NCBI RefSeq assembly: GCF_016735675.1
Contig: NZ_JAERSG010000001.1
Location: 558,001-622,000 of the forward strand
Length of the DNA: 64,000 nucleotides
Origin: Nocardioides baculatus
GTDB taxonomy: Bacteria; Actinomycetota; Actinomycetes; Propionibacteriales; Nocardioidaceae
Direction: 5' to 3'
Of the stretch, positions 17,141 to 25,431 are shown piece by piece. Both the position numbers and the translations under genes were made by a program. Below the pieces are notes generated by a model. It was given only the letters and a program-made list of their open reading frames with translations, was not told the DNA's origin and did no database searches. How positions within the stretch are numbered: the first letter of the stretch is position 1; each line of letters starts with the position of its first letter.

Positions 17141-17590
17141 TCACGGTCCGCTGAGGAAGCCCTCCAGCCAGTGGCCTTCCCACGCCGGGATCTCCTGCCG
17201 CTCGATCGGGGACCGCGCGGGAGCGTGGGCCGCGGTGCGGTAGCGGCCGTCCTGACGCTCGAGGTAGCGGTAGTTCACCAGCTCGCGGCGGAGGTAGGCG
17301 AAGTCCTCGTGCACCCCGAGCAGCACCTCGTTGACCTCCCGCTCGGCGTACTCACGGCCCGGCTCGAACCGCGCGAGCACCTCCAGCAGCACCGCCGCGC
17401 GGACCTTGCGCCTGGCCGGGACGTGCGCGATGCGGCCGTCGGTGAAGAGCCGGCCGACCAGCCGCTCCTGCTCCGCCCGCGCCGCGTCGTACGCCTCCTG
17501 CTCGAGCGACGCGCGCGCCGCGGTGTAGCTCTCACCGGTCCCGGCCATGCGTGCGCGCACGACCTGCTTGAAGTCACTGTCCCTGGTCAT
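17141..17590 (-). CDS. DUF2087 domain protein
   Basis: A 149-residue protein. The C-terminal half (VRAAVLLEVLARFEPGREYA; EVNEVLLGVHEDFAYLRREL; then VNYRYLERQDGRYR) is the DUF2087 winged-helix-like domain, often found in putative transcriptional regulators. The N-terminal half (KQVVRARMAGTGESYTAARA) looks like the short helical segment of toxin-antitoxin-linked actinobacterial proteins and has no clear function. ATG 17590 is preferred over GTG 17599 because AAGGTG lies 6 nt before it. Confidence 0.8.
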   Translation of the reverse strand: MTRDSDFKQVVRARMAGTGESYTAARASLEQEAYDAARAEQERLVGRLFTDGRIAHVPARRKVRAAVLLEVLARFEPGREYAEREVNEVLLGVHEDFAYLRRELVNYRYLERQDGRYRTAAHAPARSPIERQEIPAWEGHWLEGFLSGP

Positions 17591-17727
17591 CTCGATCACC
17601 TTCGACTGCGCTGCGTCCCCAGCACGCCGCTGCAGCGGGCGTCATCGATGTGACTCACGGAGGTGGTGCGCCCGAGGATCCGCTCCCCTTCGCCACCTCG
17701 CTCGGGCTGGGGCCGACGCGCCTGGCT

Positions 17728-17810
17728 GGGCGTTGGACGACGCCCTCGGCGGTGAGTCTCCCAGAGACTCGCGGGCCACGGCAAAGACTTTGCGCGGGGG
17801 TTGACCCCGC
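17728..17810. repeat. Run of four short hairpins upstream of the secreted M15-like gene
   Basis: Four perfect stem-loops follow one another in 83 bp: GGGCGT/ACGCCC (17728-17745), GAGTCTC-cca-GAGACTC (17754-17770), GCAAAG-a-CTTTGC (17781-17793) and GCGGGG/CCCCGC (17794-17810). The region 17600-17878 has no convincing coding frame. The structure could be a leader RNA, operators or terminators; I cannot decide from sequence. Confidence 0.5.
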
Positions 17811-17884
17811 ACGAGGGTCTTGGTCAGGTGGAGTGAGCGGCGAGCCCATCGGGGGTCTCGCCACTGACGTACGGAGTCATGCGC

Positions 17885-18376
17885 ATGCGCATTGCGATCA
17901 ACAGGTTCCTGCTCACCTTCCTGGCCTCGCTGATGGCGGTGGCCGGGCTGGCCGGCCCCTCGCACGCGGTCACCAAGCTGACCGACGCCCAGGCGGCGAG
18001 CCAGCTCTCGGCGGTCGGCATCACCCGCGTGTCGAGCGGCGGCTGCACGACCCGCAGCATCTCCACCTGCACGTCCTACGAGCAGATCAACCAGGAGACG
18101 GTCAGCGGGATCAAGACCTTCAAGTCCATCAGCGGCTGCGCCATCACGATCACCGGCGGCACGGAGGTCGGCCACGCGTCGGGCACCTACAGCCACTACA
18201 ACGGCTACAAGGTCGACGTGAGCCCCACGACCTGTGTCTCCAGCTACATCACCAGCCACTACTCCTACTCGGGGGTGCGCGGTGACGGGGCGACGCTCTA
18301 CACCGCCCCCTCGGGCAACGTCTACGCCCGCGAGAGCAACCACTGGGACATCACCTACTACACCTGCGGCTGCTGA
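17885..18376 (+). CDS. Small secreted protein resembling M15-type D-Ala-D-Ala peptidases
   Basis: A 163-residue protein with a signal peptide (MRIAINRFLLTFLASLMAVA ending near SHA). The mature part contains GCAITITGGTEVGHA, then SHYNGYKVD, which fits the zinc-binding His-x(6)-Asp pattern of M15 peptidases, and near the C-terminus ESNHWD, matching the Glu and His of that family. Several cysteines suggest disulfides. I infer a secreted cell-wall or peptide hydrolase; activity is unproven. ATG 17885 is preferred to ATG 17879 because GGAG lies 8 nt before it. A long hairpin follows the stop by 9 nt. Confidence 0.7.
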   Translation: MRIAINRFLLTFLASLMAVAGLAGPSHAVTKLTDAQAASQLSAVGITRVSSGGCTTRSISTCTSYEQINQETVSGIKTFKSISGCAITITGGTEVGHASGTYSHYNGYKVDVSPTTCVSSYITSHYSYSGVRGDGATLYTAPSGNVYARESNHWDITYYTCGC

Positions 18377-18385
18377 CCGGCCCCC

Positions 18386-18433
18386 TCGCTGGTCGAGGTG
18401 CGAGGCTCGCTCCGCTCGCACCTCGACCAGCGA
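18386..18433. terminator. Perfect 19-bp hairpin (REP-like)
   Basis: The arms TCGCTGGTCGAGGTGCGAG (18386-18404) and its exact complement (18415-18433) flank a 10-nt loop. It begins 9 nt after the stop at 18376 and ends 43 nt before the LysE start. The core GCTGGTCGAGG also occurs in the repeats at 22245 and 38113, so it looks like a dispersed palindrome used as a terminator. Confidence 0.85.
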
Positions 18434-18475
18434 AATGGTGTGAGCGATCGAGCGTCCGTGCCCCACACTGGGGCC

Positions 18476-19099
18476 ATGCCGTCGTCCAGCCAGTGGCTCG
18501 CGTTCCTCGTCGCCTCGATCCTCTTCATCCAGGTGCCGGGCCCGAGCCTGCTGTTCACCATCGGCCGGGCCCTCACGGTCGGCCGTCGTGAGGCGCTGCT
18601 GTCGGTGGTCGGCAACGCGATCGGGCTGATGGCCCAGGTCGCCCTCGTGGCGATCGGCCTCGGCGCGGTCGTCGCGGCCAGCGCGACGGCGTACACCGTG
18701 GTCAAGCTGCTCGGAGCGGCGTACGTCGTGTGGCTCGGGATCCAGGCCATCCGCCACCGCGCCGACGCCCGGCTCGCGATGGCAGACGCCGCGCCGGTGC
18801 GACGCGGGCACCCGGTGCGCATCGGCTTCACGGTCGGCGCGACCAACCCCAAGACGATCGTCTTCTTCGTCGCCTTCCTCCCGCAGTTCACCGACCCCAC
18901 CGGGTCGGTCGGGCTCCAGACGATGCTGCTCGGGCTGGTCTTCGGCGTGCTCGCCATGGCCTCCGACGGCACCTGGGCGCTCGCCGCGGGTGCCGCTCGC
19001 ACCTGGTTCGCCCGGCGGCCGCAGCGTCTCGACACCCTCAGCGCCACCGGCGGCACGATGATGATCGGCCTCGGCGCGACGATGCTCACCGTCGACTGA
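18476..19099 (+). CDS. LysE family amino-acid exporter
   Basis: A 207-residue membrane protein with six hydrophobic segments. The N-terminal FIQVPGPSLLFTIGRALTVG followed by a Gly-rich stretch, and the central TNPKTIVFFVAFLPQF, are signatures of the LysE/RhtB superfamily, which exports amino acids or related compounds. Substrate cannot be told from sequence. The ATG at 18476 lies 43 nt past the REP-like hairpin, so it probably has its own promoter. Confidence 0.92.
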   Translation: MPSSSQWLAFLVASILFIQVPGPSLLFTIGRALTVGRREALLSVVGNAIGLMAQVALVAIGLGAVVAASATAYTVVKLLGAAYVVWLGIQAIRHRADARLAMADAAPVRRGHPVRIGFTVGATNPKTIVFFVAFLPQFTDPTGSVGLQTMLLGLVFGVLAMASDGTWALAAGAARTWFARRPQRLDTLSATGGTMMIGLGATMLTVD

Positions 19100-19109
19100 G
19101 GCCGCTCCG

Positions 19110-19463
19110 TCAGGCCGACGGCTCCCACACGTGCAGCGCCGCGAGCGTGCGCTCGAGCAGCGCGACCGAGCGGTCGGTCACGTCGAGCGGCACCGCCACG
19201 GTCGTGGTGGCGTCGAGCACGCAGGCGACGTGCCGCCCGGGTGCCGACGTCACCGTGGCTCCGGACCAGTCCGCGACCGGGACCCCGAGCTCCGAGCACA
19301 GGAGGGTGTAGAGCGGCGAGTCGGTGTCGGCACAGCCGCCGAGGTGGACCACCGCTGCGTCCGCGACGTCCTCGGTGGACGTGCGCGCCCACGGTGGCGT
19401 GGTCGGTGACTCGGGGATGTCGTCGTCGAACGACGGCTCGTCGTACAGGACGTACTGAAACAT
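19110..19463 (-). CDS. Hypothetical protein, unrecognised
   Basis: A 117-residue acidic protein (starts MFQYVLYDEPSFDDDIPESP) with two cysteines and alternating hydrophobic stretches, no signal peptide and no membrane helix. I recognise no family. GGAGGGTG precedes the ATG by a few bases. Just upstream (about 19490-19530) the DNA is notably T-rich on the plus strand, unlike the surroundings, and may hold its promoter. It converges on the LysE gene with a 10-nt gap. Confidence 0.65.
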   Translation of the reverse strand: MFQYVLYDEPSFDDDIPESPTTPPWARTSTEDVADAAVVHLGGCADTDSPLYTLLCSELGVPVADWSGATVTSAPGRHVACVLDATTTVAVPLDVTDRSVALLERTLAALHVWEPSA

Positions 19464-19591
19464 CGCTCACCCTCCAGTTCCGGCGTGGATTCAGTGATTT
19501 TTCTCCCGAGTCTCCGTCTTTTCTTCTGGACACGACGGTAGGGCCTCGCCACGTGACACGCCGGCACGTACGGATTTGTGGAGATCTCGTT

Positions 19592-19617
19592 GCCCCCGCG
19601 ACACCCACCGCGGGGGC
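19592..19617. terminator. GC-rich hairpin after terC
   Basis: GCCCCCGCG (19592-19600) pairs with CGCGGGGGC (19609-19617) over an 8-nt loop, starting 17 nt beyond the terC stop. No T-run. Confidence 0.75.
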
Positions 19618-19633
19618 CACGAGCGTGGTCTGT

Positions 19634-20641
19634 CTAGACCACCGGGGTGCGATCGACCGGCTCGTCCTCGTCCGTGGAGGTGGCCTGTGCCTTCGCGCGC
19701 TTGTTGGCGACCAGGCTCGTGGTGATCGTGACGCCCAGGATGCCGAGGATCACGAACAGCGACATGAGCGTCGGCACGTCGGGCACCGACGGCCAGACCA
19801 GGTGCGCCCAGTGGAGCACCAGCTTGAACCCGATGAACCCGAGGATCGCGGCCAGGCCGTAGCTGAGGTGCTCCAGCGCGCCGAGCGCTCCCTCGAGGAC
19901 GAAGTAGAGCGCGCGGAGGCCGAGCAGGGCGAAGGCGTTGGTGACGAAGACGAGGTAGGGGTCACCGGTAATGCCGTAGACGGCGGGCACCGAGTCGACC
20001 GCGAAGACCACGTCGGTCGCGAAGACCGCGACCGTCACCAGCGCGAACGGCGTCAGGGCGCGGGCGCCGAACTTGTGCACGGTGAACTTCGCGCCGTCGT
20101 ACTCGTCGCTGACCGGCATGAACCGCTTCATCACCTTGACCACGCGCATCTCCGCGACGTCGACCTCGTGGTCGTGGCCGGAGATCGCGTCGCGCAGCAG
20201 CTTGACGCCGGTGAGCAGCAGCACGAGGCCGAAGACCAGGAAGACCCAGTCGAAGCGGGACAGCGCGGCCGCACCGAGGGCGATGAAGATGCCGCGCAGC
20301 ACGAGCGCACCGACGATGCCGTAGAGCAGCACCCGCTGCTTGAGCACCTCGGGCACCGCGAACGCCGCGAGCAGCAGCATGAAGACGAAGAGGTTGTCGA
20401 CGCTGAGCGTCTTCTCGACGAGGTAGCCGGTGTAGTACTCCAGCCCGCGATCGCCGCCGTGGGCGTTCCAGACGTAGAGGCCGAAGAGCAGCGGCAGGGC
20501 GACGTAGAACGCCGACCAGGCGACGGCTTCCTTCATCGACACCTCGTGCGGGCGACGGGTGGCGATGAAGTCGACGACGAGCAGGGCGAGCACCACGCCG
20601 ATGGTCAGGAACCACAGAGTGGGGGACGCGATGGACGACAT
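19634..20641 (-). CDS. TerC family integral membrane protein (probable Mn2+ efflux)
   Basis: A 335-residue protein with eight or nine hydrophobic segments. SVDNLFVFMLLLAAF and FATDVVFAVDSVPAVYGITG hold the paired acidic residues within membrane helices that define the TerC/Alx family; a His/Asp-rich loop (SGHDHEVDV) separates the halves. Bacterial TerC/Alx-type proteins export Mn2+ or help load secreted metalloproteins. The upstream leader is a yybP-ykoY element, the Mn2+ riboswitch class, which strongly supports an Mn2+ role here. Confidence 0.92.
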   Translation of the reverse strand: MSSIASPTLWFLTIGVVLALLVVDFIATRRPHEVSMKEAVAWSAFYVALPLLFGLYVWNAHGGDRGLEYYTGYLVEKTLSVDNLFVFMLLLAAFAVPEVLKQRVLLYGIVGALVLRGIFIALGAAALSRFDWVFLVFGLVLLLTGVKLLRDAISGHDHEVDVAEMRVVKVMKRFMPVSDEYDGAKFTVHKFGARALTPFALVTVAVFATDVVFAVDSVPAVYGITGDPYLVFVTNAFALLGLRALYFVLEGALGALEHLSYGLAAILGFIGFKLVLHWAHLVWPSVPDVPTLMSLFVILGILGVTITTSLVANKRAKAQATSTDEDEPVDRTPVV

Positions 20642-20647
20642 GGGTCT

Positions 20648-20760
20648 CCTCAGGATGGATGTCCTGAGGTCTCTCCCGCCTCACCGTGGTGAGGCCGCTC
20701 GCCGAGGCGCCTGCTGAGGCGCCGTAGTGACCGACGAGTGTTGGCGGGGTACTCCCCTCA
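20648..20760 (-). promoter_or_regulatory. yybP-ykoY (Mn2+) riboswitch in the terC leader
   Basis: Read on the minus strand, the leader has the class hallmarks: GGGGAGTA (20757-20750) near the 5' end and GAGACC (20673-20668) near the 3' end, with P1 formed by TGAGG (20760-20756) and CCTCA (20669-20665). The same CCTCAGGA (20669-20662) can instead pair perfectly with TCCTGAGG (20655-20648), which contains the terC Shine-Dalgarno (GAGGAG). Metal binding would stabilise P1 and free the ribosome site, giving an ON switch for TerC. Internal helices were not fully drawn. Confidence 0.82.
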
Positions 20761-20811
20761 CTCCCAGTTTAGTTGAACCGGCAAGCGCATCCCAAGTCCA
20801 CGGCGGACACG

Positions 20812-20817
20812 TATCGT
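20812..20817 (+). promoter_or_regulatory. -10 box, leaderless promoter of the oxidoreductase gene
   Basis: TATCGT followed by 7 nt and ATG 20825. No ribosome binding site is visible, consistent with a leaderless message. Confidence 0.5.
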
Positions 20818-20824
20818 CCACGAC

Positions 20825-22237
20825 ATGGAGACACGGGAGTACGACGTCGTCGTGATCGGCGGCGGTCCGGCGGGGGAGAACGCGGCGCAGTACGCCGTCG
20901 AGGGCACGGGCATGTCGAGCGCGATCGTCGAGCGCGAGCTGCTCGGCGGCGAGTGCAGCTACTGGGCCTGCATGCCCAGCAAGGCGCTGCTGCGACCGAT
21001 CGCGGTGGCCGACCTGACCGCCGACCTCGGCGGCGTCTCGACCGCGCACGTGGCGCCGAAGGCGCTGCTCGAGCGGCGCGACTACTGGGTCTCGAGCTAC
21101 GACGACGCGGGCCAGGACACGTGGGCCGACGGCGCCGGCATCGCGGTCGTCCGCGGCGCCGGTCGGCTCGTCGGCGAGCGCACGGTCCGGGTCACGTCGT
21201 CGGACGGCGACGTCGACGTCGTCGCCCGCCGGGCGGTCGTGATCGCGACCGGCAGCGAGCCTGTCGTGCCCCCGATGTACGCGGACGCCCTCCCGTGGGG
21301 CTCCCGCGACGCCACCGGAGTGGTCGAGGTGCCCGACCGGCTGGCCATCGTCGGCGGCGGAGTCGTGGCCTGCGAGGCCGCGATCTGGATGAAGGCGCTC
21401 GGCTCGGACGTCACGCTCGTGGTGCGCGACCAGCGGCTGCTCGGGCGAACCGAGCCCTTCGCCGGCGAGGCCGTGCTGGCCGGCCTGCGCGAGCGCGGGA
21501 TCACCGTCCACCTCGGCACCGAGGTGAGCGACGTACGCCGTCAGTCACCGGAGGCGACCGGGATCGGCCGGGTCCACGGCGGGACCGTCACCCTCACCAC
21601 GTCGGCCGGCGAGCTCGAGGCCGACGAGCTGCTCCTCTCGATCGGCCGGACGCCGCGGCTCGACGACCTCGGCCTCGACTCCGTCGGCCTCACCGCCGAC
21701 GACGTGTCGGCCGGGCGGCTGCCAGAGTGGCTGCACGCCGTGGGTGACGCGAGCGGCGGTCCGCCGCTGACCCACTGGGGCAAGCACCAGGCACGCGTCG
21801 TCGGTGCGCGGATCGCCGCGGCTGCCGCCGGCGAGGTCGCGTGGGAGCCGGACCGCGAAGCGCCCGTCCCGCAGGTCGTCTTCAGCGACCCGGAGGTGGC
21901 GAGCGTCGGGATGACCGAGGCCGAGGCACGTGCCGCCGGCCACGACGTCGTCGTCTCGCGGGTGCCGACCTCGTCAGCCGCGGGCACCGGCCTGCTGCGC
22001 GACACCGTGGTCGGGGACTCGCAGGTCGTCGTCGACGCGAGCACGCACCTGCTGCTCGGCGCGACGTTCGTCGGCGTCGAGGCCGGGGAGCTGGTCCACG
22101 CCGCGACGGTCGCCATCGTCGGCGGGGTCCCGGTCCACGTCCTGCGCCACGCGGTGGCGTCGTACCCGACCGCCTCCGAGCTCTGGCTCCGGCTCCTCGA
22201 GGAGCTGCCCGCCGAGCTCCGCCGCCCGCCTGCCTGA
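20825..22237 (+). CDS. FAD-dependent pyridine nucleotide-disulfide oxidoreductase with altered C-terminal active site
   Basis: A 470-residue class I disulfide reductase relative (lipoamide dehydrogenase or mercuric reductase type). Seen: the FAD fold YDVVVIGGGPAGENAA; redox motif GGECSYWACMPSK with the correct Cys-x4-Cys; the second nucleotide-binding loop AIVGGGVVACEAA; and the FAD-binding VGDAS. The C-terminal segment where lipoamide dehydrogenases have HAHPTLSE reads HAVASYPTASE here, so the catalytic His is replaced by Tyr. It is therefore unlikely to be an ordinary Lpd. Substrate unknown. It is divergent from terC. Confidence 0.88.
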   Translation: METREYDVVVIGGGPAGENAAQYAVEGTGMSSAIVERELLGGECSYWACMPSKALLRPIAVADLTADLGGVSTAHVAPKALLERRDYWVSSYDDAGQDTWADGAGIAVVRGAGRLVGERTVRVTSSDGDVDVVARRAVVIATGSEPVVPPMYADALPWGSRDATGVVEVPDRLAIVGGGVVACEAAIWMKALGSDVTLVVRDQRLLGRTEPFAGEAVLAGLRERGITVHLGTEVSDVRRQSPEATGIGRVHGGTVTLTTSAGELEADELLLSIGRTPRLDDLGLDSVGLTADDVSAGRLPEWLHAVGDASGGPPLTHWGKHQARVVGARIAAAAAGEVAWEPDREAPVPQVVFSDPEVASVGMTEAEARAAGHDVVVSRVPTSSAAGTGLLRDTVVGDSQVVVDASTHLLLGATFVGVEAGELVHAATVAIVGGVPVHVLRHAVASYPTASELWLRLLEELPAELRRPPA

Positions 22238-22244
22238 CCTGCGT

Positions 22245-22338
22245 CTCGCTGGTCGAGGAGGTCGCGCAGCGACCGTCACGCAACCAGATCCAGGGAGACC
22301 GGGTCTCGTGACGGGACTTCGTCCCTCCTCGACCACCG
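22245..22338. repeat. REP-like palindromic repeat, copy A
   Basis: Begins TCGCTGGTCGAGGAGGTCGC and ends CCTCCTCGACCACC. Outer arms GGTCGAGGAG/CTCCTCGACC pair over the whole element, and two inner hairpins (GGTCGC-gca-GCGACC type and GGGAC-ttc-GTCCC) sit inside. Copy B at 38113-38193 has the same modules. It starts 8 nt after a stop codon. Confidence 0.8.
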
Positions 22339-22354
22339 GTAGGTGGGGAACGGG

Positions 22355-23551
22355 TCAGCCGCGCTCGCGCAGGTAGCGCCCGAAGTGGGGGACGGTGAAG
22401 GCGATGCGGCCGCGCTCGCCGGAGTAGACGAGGCCCTTCTTGAGGAGTGAGTCGCGGGCCGGGGAGAGCGACTGCGGCTTCTTGCCGAGCCGCGCCGCGA
22501 CGTCGGCGCTGGGCACCGAGTCCTCGTCGTCGGAGGGTCGCTCGGCGGCGACGTCGGCCATCGCCATCAGGTAGTCGCGCTCCCCCGGCGTCGCGCGCTC
22601 GTAGCGGGAGCCGAAGAACCCGACCGCCAGCTCGGACTGCGCCTCGGGCGCCGCGACCGCGACGTCCGCGGCGGTGATCGGCGAGCGGGGCGCGAGGTCC
22701 CACACGGCCTTGCCGTAGGCCTGGATGAAGTAGGGGTAGCCGCCGGTGGCGTCGTACATCGCGGCGAGCGCGTCGTCCTCGAAGGCGGCGTCCTCGTCGG
22801 CGGCCGGCGCCTCGAGCGCGCGGTCGGCGGCCTCGCGCGCGAGCCGGTCGATGCGCTGGTAGCGGAAGAGCCGCTCGCTGTAGGACTTGCTCGCACTCAG
22901 CACCGCGGGCAGGTGCGGCAGTCCGGCGCCGACGACGATCACCGGCAGTCCCGACTGGCTGAGCTCGTGGCAGGCGGCGCACAGGGCCGAGACGTCGTCG
23001 GCGCCGAGGTCCTGCATCTCGTCGATGAAGATCCCGACGCCCTTGCCGACGTCGGCGGCGAGCCCTCCGAGGTCGGTGAAGAGCTCGACCAGGTCGATCT
23101 CGATGTCGCCGGAGTCGGCGCGACCGCGTACGGCCGGCGCGTCGATGCCCGGGCTCCACTGGTCCTTGAGCTTCGCGGCCGTCCCGGCGTCGCGGTGGGC
23201 GAAGGACTTGATGACGCCGAGCACGTGGTCGACGGACTCCTCGTCGCCGTGGCCGAGCTCGCGGACGGCCTGGTGCAGCGCGCTGCTCAGCGGTCGGCGC
23301 AGACCCTGCCCGGGGCGGGCCTCGAGCTTGCCGGTCCCCCAGCCCTTGCGCACCGCCGCGCCACGGAGCGCGTTGAGCAGCACGGTCTTGCCGACGCCGC
23401 GCAGGCCGGTGAGCACGAGGCTGCGCTCGGGCCGGCCCTTGGCGACGCGCTCGAGGACGACCTCGAAGGCGGCGAGCTGCTCGTCGCGGCCGGCCAGCTC
23501 CGGCGGGCGCTGGCCCGCGCCGGGGGCGTACGGGTTCCGGATGGGGTCCAC
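22355..23551 (-). CDS. AAA-type ATPase (ORC/Cdc6-like P-loop protein)
   Basis: A 398-residue protein: an N-terminal NPYAPGAGQRPPELAGRDEQ entry, Walker A TGLRGVGKTVLL, Walker B GVGIFIDEMQDLG, sensor region VVGAGLPHLP, a helical lid with GGYPYFIQAYG, and a C-terminal winged helix (VAARLGKKPQSLSPARDSLL, then KKGLVYSGERGRIAFTVPHF). Such stand-alone ATPases are widespread in actinobacteria; a role in DNA handling or conflict systems is possible, but nothing around it decides. GTG 23551 lies 6 nt after a TAGCGT box. Confidence 0.85.
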   Translation of the reverse strand: MDPIRNPYAPGAGQRPPELAGRDEQLAAFEVVLERVAKGRPERSLVLTGLRGVGKTVLLNALRGAAVRKGWGTGKLEARPGQGLRRPLSSALHQAVRELGHGDEESVDHVLGVIKSFAHRDAGTAAKLKDQWSPGIDAPAVRGRADSGDIEIDLVELFTDLGGLAADVGKGVGIFIDEMQDLGADDVSALCAACHELSQSGLPVIVVGAGLPHLPAVLSASKSYSERLFRYQRIDRLAREAADRALEAPAADEDAAFEDDALAAMYDATGGYPYFIQAYGKAVWDLAPRSPITAADVAVAAPEAQSELAVGFFGSRYERATPGERDYLMAMADVAAERPSDDEDSVPSADVAARLGKKPQSLSPARDSLLKKGLVYSGERGRIAFTVPHFGRYLRERG

Positions 23552-23557
23552 GATCAG

Positions 23558-23563
23558 ACGCTA
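23558..23563 (-). promoter_or_regulatory. -10 box, leaderless promoter of the ATPase gene
   Basis: On the minus strand, TAGCGT followed by 6 nt and GTG 23551. Confidence 0.45.
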
Positions 23564-23635
23564 TCGGGGAATCTACGAATTTCCTGATACGCCGGGATAC
23601 TCGGCGAGTCACGCATTCGGTGCCACGATCGACCC

Positions 23636-25135
23636 GTGAGCGAGTCGCACGAGCCGCAGACCATCTCCTACCCGGCGGAGTCGCGGGCGAGCTCGCGCTA
23701 CGCGCACGAGCGGATGGATCCGCACGTGATCGTCCTCTTCGGCGCGACCGGCGACCTGGCGCGGCGCAAGCTGCTGCCCGGGCTGGCGCACCTCGTCGTC
23801 TCCGACCTGGCTCCCGAGATCCGCATCGTCGGCACCTCGCTGGAGGACCTGGACGACGCGCAGTTCAAGGAGTTCGCCCGGACCGCGGTCGAGCAGTTCG
23901 CCCACAAGGAGCTCACGGCCGAGCAGTGGGACCACTTCGACGACAACCTCACCTATGTTCCCCAATCCGCAGGACCCGACGCCCTGGCCGCGGCGGTCCA
24001 CCGGGCAGAGCAGGCGCTCGGCGAGGACGTACGCCGTCTCCACTACCTCTCCGTGCCGCCCAAGGCCGCGCTGCCCGTGATCGACATGCTCCGCGAGGCC
24101 GACCTGGTCAAGCGGGCGCGGGTGGTGATGGAGAAGCCCTTCGGGACCGACCTCTCCTCGGCGATCGAGCTCAACGCCAGGGTCCACCAGACCTTCGCCG
24201 AGTCGCAGGTCTTCCGGATCGACCACTTCCTCGGCAAGGAGGCGGCGCAGAACATCCTGGCGTTCCGGTTCGCCAACGGGCTCTTCGAACCCATCTGGAA
24301 CCGCAACTTCATCGACCACGTGCAGATCGACATCCCCGAGACCCTCGGCCTCGACCAGCGGGCCAACTTCTACGAGTCGACCGGCGCCTACAAGGACATG
24401 GTCGTCACGCACCTCTTCCAGGTGCTGGCGTTCGTCGCGATGGAGCCGCCCACGGCGCTCGAGCCGCGCGCGATCAGCGAGGAGAAGAACAAGGTCTTCC
24501 GCTCGCTGATGCCGATCGAGACCAGGGACGTCGTGCGGGGCCAGTTCACCGGCTACACCGACCTCCCCGGCGTGTCCCCCGACTCCGACACCGAGACGTT
24601 CATCGCGATGGAGTGCCGCCTCGACAACTGGCGCTGGGCGGGCGTGCCGTTCTACCTGCGCACGGGCAAGGAGATGGCCGAGGGCAAGCGGATCATCTCG
24701 ATCGCCTTCCGCGAGGCGCCGCGCTCGATGTTCCCCGCCAACTCCGGCGTCGGGTCGGCCGGGCCCGACCACCTCACCTTCGACCTCGCCGACGAGTCCA
24801 AGGTGTCGCTGTCGTTCTACGGCAAGCGCCCCGGTCCGGGGATGCGGCTCCAGAAGCTGTCGATGCAGTTCTCCACCGGCGAGACCGAGACGGCCGGCGA
24901 CGTGCTCGAGGCCTACGAGCGGCTCATCCTCGACGCGATGCGCGGCGACCACACGCTCTTCACCACCGCCGAGGGCATCGAGTCGCTGTGGGACCGCTCC
25001 CGCGCGCTGCTCGACGACCCGCCGCCGGTGAAGCCGTACGCACCGGGGACCTGGGGACCCAACGCGATCCACCAGCTGGTGGCGCCGCACGCCTGGCGGC
25101 TGCCCTTCGAGCGGGAGTGGCGCGCGAAGAAGTAG
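23636..25135 (+). CDS. zwf: Glucose-6-phosphate 1-dehydrogenase
   Basis: Oxidises glucose-6-phosphate to 6-phosphogluconolactone, making NADPH at the entry of the oxidative pentose phosphate pathway. The 499-residue protein has the coenzyme loop LFGATGDLARRKLLPGL, the EKPFGTDL substrate region, and the active-site signature RIDHFLGKEAAQN. Length is normal. It starts at GTG 23636 with no ribosome site; a CACGAT box 6 nt earlier fits a leaderless message. It is alone, without pgl, opcA or tal beside it, and is divergent from the ATPase gene. Confidence 0.97.
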   Translation: MSESHEPQTISYPAESRASSRYAHERMDPHVIVLFGATGDLARRKLLPGLAHLVVSDLAPEIRIVGTSLEDLDDAQFKEFARTAVEQFAHKELTAEQWDHFDDNLTYVPQSAGPDALAAAVHRAEQALGEDVRRLHYLSVPPKAALPVIDMLREADLVKRARVVMEKPFGTDLSSAIELNARVHQTFAESQVFRIDHFLGKEAAQNILAFRFANGLFEPIWNRNFIDHVQIDIPETLGLDQRANFYESTGAYKDMVVTHLFQVLAFVAMEPPTALEPRAISEEKNKVFRSLMPIETRDVVRGQFTGYTDLPGVSPDSDTETFIAMECRLDNWRWAGVPFYLRTGKEMAEGKRIISIAFREAPRSMFPANSGVGSAGPDHLTFDLADESKVSLSFYGKRPGPGMRLQKLSMQFSTGETETAGDVLEAYERLILDAMRGDHTLFTTAEGIESLWDRSRALLDDPPPVKPYAPGTWGPNAIHQLVAPHAWRLPFEREWRAKK

Positions 25136-25399
25136 TCAGCCCGCCTGGTGCGGTTGCTCCAGCCGCGCGACCCGCTCGCGCGCGGTGTCGTAGGCCTCGT
25201 CGAGGCCCTGGCGCAGCAGCGCGATCAGGTCGGGCACCTCGTCGGCGGCGAGCCGGAAGGTGCCGGCGCACACGTTGTCGCGCCACAGCGACAGCACGAC
25301 GAGCTGCGACTCCTGGTGCCAGGTGACGCGCAGCGAGCGGTCCTCACCGCGGGGGTCGAGGAAGACCGCCCCGGTGCGAGGAGTGCGCGGCTGTGCCAT
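25136..25399 (-). CDS. Hypothetical small protein
   Basis: An 87-residue protein with a Pro-rich, basic N-terminus (MAQPRTPRTG), then a beta-rich core (SLRVTWHQESQLVVLSLW; CAGTFRLAADEVPDLIALL) and a helical tail. From memory, similar proteins are common but uncharacterised in actinobacteria. It has no signal or membrane segment. Its stop directly abuts the zwf stop (convergent, no gap). Function unknown. Confidence 0.75.
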   Translation of the reverse strand: MAQPRTPRTGAVFLDPRGEDRSLRVTWHQESQLVVLSLWRDNVCAGTFRLAADEVPDLIALLRQGLDEAYDTARERVARLEQPHQAG

Positions 25400-25431
25400 G
25401 CGCCATTCTGACCCCGCGTCGGTGGTTCTGC

